From NCBI GenBank assembly GCA_021823045.1, contig JAKAPB010000038.1:1-9710 (forward strand): DNA of 9,710 bases, read 5' to 3'. Made by a program: the position numbers and the translations under genes. Under the pieces are notes generated by a model that had not been told where the DNA came from, did no database searches, and saw only the letters and a list, made by a program, of their open reading frames with translations. Numbering within the stretch: the stretch's first letter is position 1; the number at the start of each line of letters is the position of its first letter. Positions 1 through 6,380 of this stretch are shown here, piece by piece. This DNA is from Actinomycetes bacterium (lineage in GTDB: Bacteria; Actinomycetota; Acidimicrobiia; Acidimicrobiales; Acidimicrobiaceae).

Positions 1-1631
1 CATAGGAAACGATCCCTTTTTGCGTCGACGAGAATTCTGTCGATCGATTCCCGATCTACTATCCGCTCGGGAATCGCTGGAAAGTCTCGTCGCCCGATGG
101 CCTGGATGACCAAGGCCCTCTTTTCAGAGTCGGTCGGATCCCAATCGGGTTGATTGAAAAACCCATCGTGTCTATCGGGTGTTTTGAATTGTCGCCTAGA
201 GGGGATAGAGGAGGTCTTCCACCGGTCTAAAACCGCTGCCTCGAAGCGGGATTGCTCGACCTCAAAATCCCTCGAGAATGGAGTTATCCCAAAGAGGTGG
301 TGGATGAAGTTCTCACCCCCGGAGTTCTCCTCAAGACGCCTAAAGAGGTAGGAAATGGCATTGTCGAAGTCGGCCTTTTCGACGACTGGAACGTAAAGGA
401 GCAGGCTGGAAGTTGAATTTCTTACCGCACGGGCTAGGTTTGGCGCCATACCTTGGAGCATTTCGAATTCGATAGCTTCGCTTACCCCCCTTCTCTCTCC
501 GAGTAGCTTGGCCCAAGCGATGTCGAATAGGTTGTGGGTAGCCACACCAATGGACATGGATTCGCAATGCTCAGGGTGAAGTACCCAATCCAGCATCTTT
601 TTGTAGTTCGCATCGACTTGTGACTTAGAGGTAAATGGTGCTTGCTTCCATCCATGGAGTTCTGCTTCGACCCTTTCCATCTGGAGATTTGCACCCTTGA
701 CTATCCTGACCTTGATCTTTCCGCCACCAGAGCTGAACCTCTTAGCAGAAAAATCTGCGAGTTTTTTCAACGCTTCAAAAGAGTCTGGTAGGTAGGCCTG
801 AAGGACAATACCGGCACTGAGATGGAATAGCGCTTCCTCGCTCAGCAACTCGATAAAGGAGTCGATGGTCAGATCGAGGTCCTTGTACTCTTCCATGTCG
901 AGGTTGATGAATTTTGCTGGATTATGGGCCATCGCTGCGTGTAGGAGCCTTCGGAGGTTGGACTTGATCCTTTCCAATGAATACTCATACTCCCATAGGT
1001 TGATCCCGGAAGTTATCGAGGAGGCCTTTACCGAAACGTAGTCGACGTCCTTGCGCTCAAGGAGGTCTACAGTCTTGCTCAGCCTCCGTTCGGCTTCAGC
1101 CTCGCCGAGTACCGATTCGCCGAGCAAGTTGATGTTGACCCGAAATCCCTGTCTTTTTAGGTTTGCCAACCCCTTTTTCAAAGAAGGATCTTTGAGGTCG
1201 AAAACCAGGGGCCCGACGATCTGGCGAAGCCGCTTTTTGGCCAGGCTCATAACCAGCTTTGGCATGTAGTCGGCAGCGACCGCACCGACACGGATCAGGG
1301 CCATATCGACGGAGGACAGAAAGTCGACTCGGGAGCCAGCGGCTAGTTTTCTGAACTGCCTTGCCGCAACTGCTTCAGATTCTGGACGAAGCACGAGATC
1401 GGCAAATGACATCGTAAAAGCGACTGATGCCGAGTCGCTCGTTAGTCTTCCTAGTCTCTTCGCATTTGAGAGCGAAGCGCGGTCGCCTAGTGTTCTTGAT
1501 TCGCGGAGCCAGTTCTTGGCCAGCTCAATGGCATCATGCACTATCAGATCCCCAAGGTTGTCAACCGGGATCTCGGAGTTGGAAGATTCGTTTTCTCCGA
1601 AAGGAGCTGTTGGACCCACACTGCGAAGCAT
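1..1631 (-). CDS. putA: Bifunctional proline dehydrogenase / glutamate semialdehyde dehydrogenase (PutA), N-terminal part
   Basis: Partial gene: 543 codons from ATG at 1631 read without a stop to the window edge. It oxidises proline to pyrroline-5-carboxylate with FAD; the missing C-terminal half should oxidise the product to glutamate. The FAD-binding barrel is visible from about residue 160 to 450: INLLGE (167-172), VSVKASS with K202, NLDMEEY with D245, LQAYL with Q278, VRIVKGAN with R309 and K312, ATHNLFD (364-370) and FEMLQGM (389-395). R431, R432 and E435 (RRLEE) match the substrate-binding R555/R556/E559 of E. coli PutA. After the barrel, residues about 475-543 (RRQF, FFNQPDWDPT) look like the linker that leads into the aldehyde dehydrogenase domain in actinobacterial bifunctional PutA; that domain itself is inferred. 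There is no N-terminal DNA-binding domain, so it is probably not a self-repressor. A stop lies two codons upstream of the ATG, which fixes the earliest start. No clear Shine-Dalgarno is seen. It begins 55 nt after the glycosyltransferase stop and may be co-transcribed with it. Confidence 0.93.
   Translation of the reverse strand, partial: MLRSVGPTAPFGENESSNSEIPVDNLGDLIVHDAIELAKNWLRESRTLGDRASLSNAKRLGRLTSDSASVAFTMSFADLVLRPESEAVAARQFRKLAAGSRVDFLSSVDMALIRVGAVAADYMPKLVMSLAKKRLRQIVGPLVFDLKDPSLKKGLANLKRQGFRVNINLLGESVLGEAEAERRLSKTVDLLERKDVDYVSVKASSITSGINLWEYEYSLERIKSNLRRLLHAAMAHNPAKFINLDMEEYKDLDLTIDSFIELLSEEALFHLSAGIVLQAYLPDSFEALKKLADFSAKRFSSGGGKIKVRIVKGANLQMERVEAELHGWKQAPFTSKSQVDANYKKMLDWVLHPEHCESMSIGVATHNLFDIAWAKLLGERRGVSEAIEFEMLQGMAPNLARAVRNSTSSLLLYVPVVEKADFDNAISYLFRRLEENSGGENFIHHLFGITPFSRDFEVEQSRFEAAVLDRWKTSSIPSRRQFKTPDRHDGFFNQPDWDPTDSEKRALVIQAIGRRDFPAIPERIVDRESIDRILVDAKRDRFL
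45..76. repeat. 10-bp inverted repeat inside putA linker region
   Basis: CGATTCCCGA (45-54) and TCGGGAATCG (67-76) around a 12-base loop, in the putA segment between the two enzymatic domains. Probably incidental to coding. Confidence 0.4.
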
Positions 1632-1686
1632 AGGTCAAATAGTTCTGAATTGCCCGCTTGATCGGGGCTAATTGATACTCAAACTA

Positions 1687-4176
1687 TCAATAGATCGGAT
1701 CGGAGTTACTTCGGGCCTCTCTGGAATTTCTAGCGATTCGAAGCCCATAGACATGTCGGAGGTTTATTGCCCTTTCGGCCTCCAGCTTCGCCAGTGGGTC
1801 GCGATTCGAAAGAGCTTCCTTTTCCCAGTCGAAATGGAGGTCGACGAATTCGGCGAGGGTCGGGTAGCGTGGCCTCTTGGCGAGCTGGAAGGTAGCCCCC
1901 ATGATGTCCATATTTGGATTGTAGTTAGGGTCGTCGAGGATATAATCCGGCCACCTAAGTTTGAGGTAAGACTGTTCGCCTTGAATCCTAACTATCTTCC
2001 ATGGGTCGTCGTTGTCTGAACCACGAGACTTTGATTCGTGATGGATCAGCACGGCAAATGGGGTCCATGCCACTCGATGGCCAGCGTCGACCACCTTTAT
2101 GCACAGTTCCACATCGTTGAAGGCCACCGGGAGTTCTTCCTCGTTCATCCCTCCTACCTCCAGGTAGGTCTTTTTATCGATGAGGAGGCAAGCTCCAGTA
2201 ACCGCAGTCAGGTTGTGTGCTACTCGGTATCTATTACGGTAACCCGGCTCGTCCTGGGTGACATCTTGTCCGTAGTGGCCAGCGGCACCACCCATGCCGA
2301 CCATGACCCCGGCATGTTGGGTAGTGCCGTCACCGTAGAGGAGTCGAGCTCCGACAATTTTGCTATCAAACTTGTCCATAAGGCTGACCATTTCAGAAAG
2401 CCAATTCGACTTGACTATCGAGGTGTCGTTGTTCAAAAGGAGTAGTAGGTCTGCATCGATGGAACCTACCGCAGCGTTATGCATTGCGGAGAAGTTGAAC
2501 TTTTTGTCGTAATGGATGACCTTAATCTTGTTTTCGGCCTCCAAATTTGTTAGATAGTCGAGGGTCTGTTTGTCGGTCGTTTGGTTGTCGATCACAAAGA
2601 TCTGGTAGTTGGGGTAGTCGGTTAGGGCCATCAGGCTTCCGAGCGACTCCTTAAGTAGCTCATAGCCGTCTCGGGTCGGAACTATAACGGCGACACTTGG
2701 TGCCGGATCGGGCAACTTGAAGTGGACTCTATTGGTGTTATTTTCCCGTACGGCAATCGATCCCGGGAAATTCCTATCCAGGAACTCCTGTATCAGGCCC
2801 CTGGATCGCTCGTCTATCTGCTCTTTGGCATCTTCTGAGAGGGCGGTCGACCCAGTGATCGCTCGCCAGTGATACAACACCCTCGGAACGTGGACGATGT
2901 GGGCCTGGTCTATCTTTTCGATATATCTGAGCAAGAAGTCGTAGTCTTGGGCTCCGTCGAATTCACTCCTTAGCCCTACTTCGGAGGCGATGTCTCGTTT
3001 CACCACCGTGAGGTGGTTTAGGTAGTTGAATGAGAGGAACATCAACGGGTTCCAATCCGGTTTGAAATGTGGAGAATACAGTCCCCCGGATTCGTCTGAC
3101 TTGTCTTCATCGCTGTAGATCAAAGCGGCTTGGGGATCCCTATTTATCGCATCTGCAACCCAAAAGAGGGCATCGGGCTCAAGGAAGTCGTCGTGGTCGA
3201 TAAATACCACGTAGTCGCCCAATGACGCAGCAATTCCCTCGTTGGTCGAGTAGGAGACGCCCATGTTTGCGGCCCTATGGATGACCCTCACCCTCGCTTC
3301 GGCGGAATCGAATCTCTCGAGAAGTTCGGTTATCGATTGCTGCCCAGAGCCATCATCGATCAGGAGCAATTCCCAGTTGGAGTAGATTTGATTGGATATC
3401 GAAGCAACGGCTTCGCGTAGGTAGAGTTCATTTGTGCGATAGATCGGCATGACAATGGAAAACTTAGGTCTGATTGGGAATGCCTCCGAGAGTTCCCTCG
3501 CCTTCTGCGCCACATCGGATGATATCGTGCAGTACTTGTTTCTCCATTTGGTGTAGTCGGAGATGGTGCCGCAGTCCTTTTCCGGATCAACTAGCGAACG
3601 TACTCCCCCAATCGTCTCTTTTGCATGCTGTAGAAGTCTTCTTGTATCCTTCGTCGTCAGCTGGGCGTAGTTCTTTAGGTCTGCGAAGATCGCCTCGACG
3701 GACTGGTCCTTCTCTGAAAAGGCTACTTGGAGCAACCGGGAGGCATTCACAATTTTCGCCAATACCGGCGAAACCCGTGCCACCTCGACCCTTGGCGTGC
3801 CGCTCTCGATGGCCCTGCGTGACAGACGCAACGCTTTGAAGGTTTCGTTCTTGTGGTAGTAGTAGATTGCGGCGTAGTAACCGTTTCCGATTGGCGAAAG
3901 GATCGCGGCTTTAGACTCGGGCGAATCGGTGTATTTGCCCATGATTATCGCTGGATCTATCGGTTCGCTCGATGGATCATCGATCTTCACCCGGAAAAGG
4001 AGCCAACCGTCGGTATAGATCTCCACCCCGTCTGGGTCGATGATTAGTCGGGACTTTGATGGAAAACTGAATCGACCTCTAATGTGGTTTTCGTAATCGT
4101 CGAGTTGAGCTATACCCAAAGAGACGAACCTGATACCTGGGAGCCGCGAAAGGGTTGCCAGCGTCGTGTCCTTCAT
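1687..4176 (-). CDS. Tandem double GT2-family glycosyltransferase with an extra N-terminal region (829 aa)
   Basis: Probably transfers sugars from nucleotide-sugar donors during cell-surface glycan synthesis; donor and acceptor cannot be told from sequence. Two GT-A (family 2) domains lie in tandem. Domain A (about 238-465) has FSIVMPIYR, LLIDDGS (272-278), a DHDD metal site (327-330), YSDEDK (354-359), FKPDWNP (371-377) and GAQDYDFLLR (408-417). Domain B (about 494-720) has VAVIVPTRDGYELL, FVIDNQT, FNFSAMHNAA, the LNNDTS metal site (581-586), VTGACLLID (659-667) and FNDVELC (686-692), then IHHESKSRG. Both DxD-like motifs are intact, so both domains may be active. Residues 1-230 match nothing I recognise; they hold a beta-rich start (about 30-65), then helical stretches. 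I see no signal peptide or membrane segment, so it is probably cytoplasmic. AGAGG at 4187-4191 lies 10 nt before the ATG, and a short ORF ends three bases upstream. Such two-domain GT2 proteins are common in polysaccharide clusters, yet no other polysaccharide gene is in this window. Confidence 0.9.
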   Translation of the reverse strand: MKDTTLATLSRLPGIRFVSLGIAQLDDYENHIRGRFSFPSKSRLIIDPDGVEIYTDGWLLFRVKIDDPSSEPIDPAIIMGKYTDSPESKAAILSPIGNGYYAAIYYYHKNETFKALRLSRRAIESGTPRVEVARVSPVLAKIVNASRLLQVAFSEKDQSVEAIFADLKNYAQLTTKDTRRLLQHAKETIGGVRSLVDPEKDCGTISDYTKWRNKYCTISSDVAQKARELSEAFPIRPKFSIVMPIYRTNELYLREAVASISNQIYSNWELLLIDDGSGQQSITELLERFDSAEARVRVIHRAANMGVSYSTNEGIAASLGDYVVFIDHDDFLEPDALFWVADAINRDPQAALIYSDEDKSDESGGLYSPHFKPDWNPLMFLSFNYLNHLTVVKRDIASEVGLRSEFDGAQDYDFLLRYIEKIDQAHIVHVPRVLYHWRAITGSTALSEDAKEQIDERSRGLIQEFLDRNFPGSIAVRENNTNRVHFKLPDPAPSVAVIVPTRDGYELLKESLGSLMALTDYPNYQIFVIDNQTTDKQTLDYLTNLEAENKIKVIHYDKKFNFSAMHNAAVGSIDADLLLLLNNDTSIVKSNWLSEMVSLMDKFDSKIVGARLLYGDGTTQHAGVMVGMGGAAGHYGQDVTQDEPGYRNRYRVAHNLTAVTGACLLIDKKTYLEVGGMNEEELPVAFNDVELCIKVVDAGHRVAWTPFAVLIHHESKSRGSDNDDPWKIVRIQGEQSYLKLRWPDYILDDPNYNPNMDIMGATFQLAKRPRYPTLAEFVDLHFDWEKEALSNRDPLAKLEAERAINLRHVYGLRIARNSREARSNSDPIY

Positions 4177-4179
4177 CTT

Positions 4180-4350
4180 TTAAAAACCTCTTTCGGCTAA
4201 CTTCTCCAGAGAGACCAGACTAATGCTCAAAGGCCGACGCTCGGAATATAAGACTTGGTGCCGCATCTCTTCGTTGGCGATGAAGTCTAAGGGTCTAGGC
4301 CAGTCGGTGCTGACAACGGGGGTTTGGGCATTGAAGCCACCGTGGCTCAT
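4180..4350 (-). CDS. Short ORF (56 aa) wedged between the SCO1664-type gene and the glycosyltransferase
   Basis: Unrecognised small protein, probably translated. The ATG at 4350 overlaps the TGA stop of the upstream gene in an ATGA arrangement (4347-4350), which is typical of translational coupling. The TAA ends at 4180, leaving only AAG before the glycosyltransferase ATG. The ORF therefore fills the whole 170-base junction, which would otherwise be the only real gap in a tightly packed operon. It begins MSHGGFNAQT, contains DWPRPLDF and ERRPLSISL and ends LAERGF. The C-terminal half could form an amphipathic helix. I see no signal peptide, membrane segment or cysteine. It has no Shine-Dalgarno of its own beyond coupling. 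Alternatives are a non-functional coupling ORF that delivers ribosomes to the glycosyltransferase, or chance. Coding status is inferred from gene geometry only; I recognise no family. Confidence 0.5.
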   Translation of the reverse strand: MSHGGFNAQTPVVSTDWPRPLDFIANEEMRHQVLYSERRPLSISLVSLEKLAERGF

Positions 4351-5081
4351 ACGATAGGCCAGGGATAATGCCGGTGGTCCATTGTTACCTCGGGAAGTAT
4401 CTTCGAGGAGGAAACCTTCTTTGCTCTTTTTCTCAGAGCCACAAGCTCGAAAGGGTCTAGTAGCAGTTGTAGATCTTCGAGATCGGAAGGAATCTGCCGA
4501 CCGATAGCCATAAAAGCGTCGGTGAGGTCCTCATCAATCTGCGCCCCGCCAAACTCCCAGATCACTGTGCGTAATTTCGGAGAAGCATGCAGTGTCAAAC
4601 CGTTGTCTATGCCCCAGAGGTGGTCAGAATTTGCGTCGACGAGGATATGGCCAGATTTCCTATCGCCGGAGTTGACTACCAGGTCGAAGGCGCATATCCG
4701 GATCATCTGCGGGTGAAGCTCTTCTCTATCTAAAAGAGAGAAGTAGTGTTGGCTGAAGTCGGCATCCACGAAGCGCTGTAGTGATCCTTCACCCAAGGGC
4801 AGGTCTGATCTGATGATTGTTTCAGGTACGGCTCCAATCCCTAAGTAGCGGTCCAGGAGGTAGGATGCGAGTTCCCGTTTATGTAAGCCCGGTGGGTAGT
4901 CCCAAAGAGGCCTCTCTCCTGCAACGGGCTTGTAAACCGCCCGTATCTTTTCGCCCCGGTAGCTGAGCTCAACGAGCAGTGTCGAATTTGACCCATAGGG
5001 GAGCCTACCGAGTATTTCGGCCTGCCCGAGAGTCATGATCTCTAGATAAAAGGAGCTGAGTTGCCGTTGGTCTTTGGACAT
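4347..5081 (-). CDS. SCO1664-family protein (PI3/4-kinase-like fold), 244 aa
   Basis: Third member of an actinobacterial trio of unknown function. Members of this family resemble phosphatidylinositol 3/4-kinases and HipA-like kinases in their nucleotide-binding motifs; the substrate is not known. Visible elements, numbered from ATG 5081: AVYKP with the likely ATP-binding Lys51, then WDYPPGLHKRE; FDLVVNSGDRKSGH (about 132-145), a catalytic-loop-like segment with N137, D140 and K142; GIDNGLTLH (157-165), where D159 is a likely metal ligand. The end (HYPWPIV) resembles the usual WP..PWP tail of the family. An earlier in-frame ATG exists at 5123, but 5081 is preferred: GAGGA at 5087-5091 sits 5 nt before it, the overlap with DUF3090 falls from 82 to 40 bp, and the extra residues (ISIRQSRT) look unlike the family. 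The stop overlaps the start of the next short ORF by four bases. Confidence 0.85.
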   Translation of the reverse strand: MSKDQRQLSSFYLEIMTLGQAEILGRLPYGSNSTLLVELSYRGEKIRAVYKPVAGERPLWDYPPGLHKRELASYLLDRYLGIGAVPETIIRSDLPLGEGSLQRFVDADFSQHYFSLLDREELHPQMIRICAFDLVVNSGDRKSGHILVDANSDHLWGIDNGLTLHASPKLRTVIWEFGGAQIDEDLTDAFMAIGRQIPSDLEDLQLLLDPFELVALRKRAKKVSSSKILPEVTMDHRHYPWPIV

Positions 5082-5539
5082 ACGTGTCCTCGATTGTCTA
5101 ATGGATATCCGCATAATGGACATGGTGGCCGGCCAGAGCGGACTAGGCGTGTTCCTTCGATGCTCAGGTAAGCAGCCTGCTCCTTAGTGAGGCCGCAGCG
5201 AAACTTTCCGGCTGACTCGTCGTCGTCGAGCATCTCTGTGAACTCGACTTCTATGGTGTCGGTGGAGGAGCTGTAGCCGATTGCGATCTGACTCGCCGCC
5301 CAAATTGGAGTCATCGGCTCTTCGAGGGACACGTCCTCAGGGACGTGTCCTGGTCTATCCAGTCTCTCCAAGATACCCGTCAGGTACTCTACTAGAGAAC
5401 TGATCTGTACCTTTTCAACCTTGATGGTGACGAGTTCCCCGAGATAGCTGCATTGGAGCAAGAACAGCCTAGCTCCTGGTTCACCTATGGCACCGACGGC
5501 TATCTTGTCGACCCTTGGAAACTCATAAGATGCGCCCAA
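5042..5539 (-). CDS. DUF3090 family protein with C-terminal zinc-ribbon-like motif, 165 aa
   Basis: Conserved actinobacterial protein with no established function; middle gene of the trio. The N-terminus carries the family signature in YEFPRVDKIAVGAIGEPG followed by LFLLQ (residues 5-29). The body is a beta-rich domain with LVTIKVEKVQ and IAIGYSSSTDTIEVEF. The C-terminus has CPLCGYPLDNRGHVCP (140-155), in which C140, C143, H152 and C154 could bind zinc. Family members usually stop just after CPxxNG; this one runs seven residues further (NSAPFI). The start is TTG at 5539, one base after the phosphatase stop, with AGGAG at 5549-5553 nine bases upstream inside the phosphatase gene. No in-frame ATG or GTG would keep the conserved N-terminus. 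The gene overlaps the next by 40 bp. Translational coupling along the three genes is likely. Confidence 0.87.
   Translation of the reverse strand: MGASYEFPRVDKIAVGAIGEPGARLFLLQCSYLGELVTIKVEKVQISSLVEYLTGILERLDRPGHVPEDVSLEEPMTPIWAASQIAIGYSSSTDTIEVEFTEMLDDDESAGKFRCGLTKEQAAYLSIEGTRLVRSGRPPCPLCGYPLDNRGHVCPKTNGNSAPFI
5087..5091 (-). promoter_or_regulatory. Shine-Dalgarno for the SCO1664-type gene
   Basis: GAGGA on the minus strand, 5 nt before the ATG at 5081. It lies inside the DUF3090 coding sequence and decides this start over the ATG at 5123. Confidence 0.6.
5327..5350. repeat. 10-bp perfect inverted repeat inside the DUF3090 gene
   Basis: GGACACGTCC (5327-5336) and GGACGTGTCC (5341-5350) with a four-base loop TCAG. 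GC-rich and within the codons for GHVPEDVS. It would form a stable RNA hairpin mid-gene. Function unknown. Confidence 0.6.
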
Positions 5540-5540
5540 G

Positions 5541-6248
5541 CTAGAAAGCTCCTTTTGTGATTGTGGGGGTGTAGTTGACTCCTTGTACGAAAGCTAGTCC
5601 GTCTAGGACGGAAATGTTCGATACCGACGTAGTGGAGATTAGGATCCGCTGAAATTGGTCGAGGTGCATGCCTAGGCAGTCTGCAACGAGGGCCTTGATC
5701 GGGTCTGCGTGGGAGAATGCCACGACTACTCCGCCTTTGTGCTTTTCAGCCACGTCTAGCATAAAGTTCCTCATTCGGTCGGACATCTCGATGAAGGACT
5801 CGCCATTTGGAAATCGAAAGAGAGATGGACGATTCTGCACGACCTTCCACTCTTTGAGTCGGTAGAGGGATTTTAGTTCGGCTCCGGTCCAATCTCCGAA
5901 GTCACATTCGAGGATATCCGAATGTTGGGTGATTGGGACCTTGGATAGCGAGGAGTAGGGCGCCGCTGTTTCTAGTGCTCTCTCCATGGGGGAGGAGTAG
6001 ATCGCATCGGGCGAGGGAAAGGAATCGAATATTTTTTGAGCAATAGCCGCCGCCATCTCGACCCCCTCGTCGCTCAGATGGAGGCCGGCCGTTCGACCTG
6101 GCAGTATCTTGCCAGTAGTAGGTGTCTTGCCGTGGCGGACTAAAAGGAGGGTTGTAGCCTTTGGTCGCCTGCCCTTTGACCTAGAATTGGCCCCCGCTTC
6201 GGGCTGCGTTAGAGAAGCCGCTTTATGATTTGAACCTGAATCTTGCAT
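5541..6248 (-). CDS. Histidine phosphatase (phosphoglycerate mutase-like), MSMEG_4193 type
   Basis: Member of the histidine phosphatase superfamily, in the branch found beside DUF3090 and SCO1664-type genes in Actinobacteria. Whether it acts as phosphatase or mutase, and on what, is unknown. Numbered from ATG 6248: LLLVRHGKT with the phospho-accepting His39; SSPMERALETA with Arg90; ECDFGDWTG (114-122); FPNGESF with Glu150; AFSHADPIKA with the second catalytic His180; then CLGMHLDQFQRI. The catalytic set is complete. About 35 residues precede the conserved core (serine-, alanine- and lysine/arginine-rich, ending KGRRPKATT); most family members begin almost directly at the RHG strand. An in-frame TTG at 6254 is an alternative start. 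Neither has a Shine-Dalgarno, which would fit a leaderless or near-leaderless transcript. First gene of the presumed operon running down to the glycosyltransferase and perhaps putA. Confidence 0.88.
   Translation of the reverse strand: MQDSGSNHKAASLTQPEAGANSRSKGRRPKATTLLLVRHGKTPTTGKILPGRTAGLHLSDEGVEMAAAIAQKIFDSFPSPDAIYSSPMERALETAAPYSSLSKVPITQHSDILECDFGDWTGAELKSLYRLKEWKVVQNRPSLFRFPNGESFIEMSDRMRNFMLDVAEKHKGGVVVAFSHADPIKALVADCLGMHLDQFQRILISTTSVSNISVLDGLAFVQGVNYTPTITKGAF
5549..5553 (-). promoter_or_regulatory. Shine-Dalgarno for the TTG-started DUF3090 gene
   Basis: AGGAG (within AAAAGGAGC) 9 nt before TTG at 5539, inside the last codons of the phosphatase gene. It supports the TTG start; the ATG at 5526 is out of frame. 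Confidence 0.65.
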
Positions 6249-6260
6249 CTGCAAATCAAC

Positions 6261-6287
6261 GCTATACGCGGAGACGAGGATTGTCGA
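6261..6287 (-). promoter_or_regulatory. Possible promoter of the phosphatase / DUF3090 / SCO1664 operon
   Basis: On the minus strand TCGACA (6287-6282) resembles a -35 box and TATAGC (6266-6261) a -10 box, 15 bp apart, shorter than the ideal 17. Transcription from it would start near 6254, at the TTG or just before the ATG at 6248, giving a leaderless or nearly leaderless mRNA. That would agree with the missing Shine-Dalgarno. The position just downstream of the stem-loop at 6325-6362 is also sensible. The match is weak. Confidence 0.3.
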
Positions 6288-6324
6288 CAGCTTTGATCGC
6301 TCTAGCTCTAACTCGCCTTATCGC

Positions 6325-6362
6325 TATTGGGCCACAAGACTGCGTGGACTTGTGGCCCAATA
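6325..6362 (-). terminator. Perfect 14-bp stem-loop after the thiolase gene, possible terminator
   Basis: TATTGGGCCACAAG (6325-6338) pairs exactly with 6349-6362 around a 10-base loop. It starts 18 nt after the thiolase stop, where a transcription end would be expected, and lies before the phosphatase operon. It lacks a U-tract after the stem on either strand. On the minus strand the T-runs (TTTTTTT, TTTTTT) lie upstream of the stem instead. It may thus be a non-canonical terminator, a 3'-end-protecting hairpin or a pause site. The structure is certain from sequence; the role is inferred. Confidence 0.45.
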
Positions 6363-6380
6363 AAAAACTACCCAAAAAAA

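Noticed and set aside
340..694. Two short minus-strand open frames
   Set aside because: Out-of-frame readings within putA, whose own frame is open through the whole stretch with conserved motifs.
1672..2445. Plus-strand open frames of 115 and 135 codons
   Set aside because: Both lie fully antisense to the intact glycosyltransferase gene, whose GT2 motifs are continuous there, and neither translation has recognisable motifs.
3474..4047. Plus-strand open frames opposite the glycosyltransferase N-terminus
   Set aside because: Antisense to a continuous 829-residue reading frame; composition is rich in S, P and R without structure.
5082..5123. Earlier ATG start for the SCO1664-type gene
   Set aside because: Adds residues unlike the family, doubles the overlap with DUF3090 and has no suitable ribosome site, while the ATG at 5081 has GAGGA at 5 nt.
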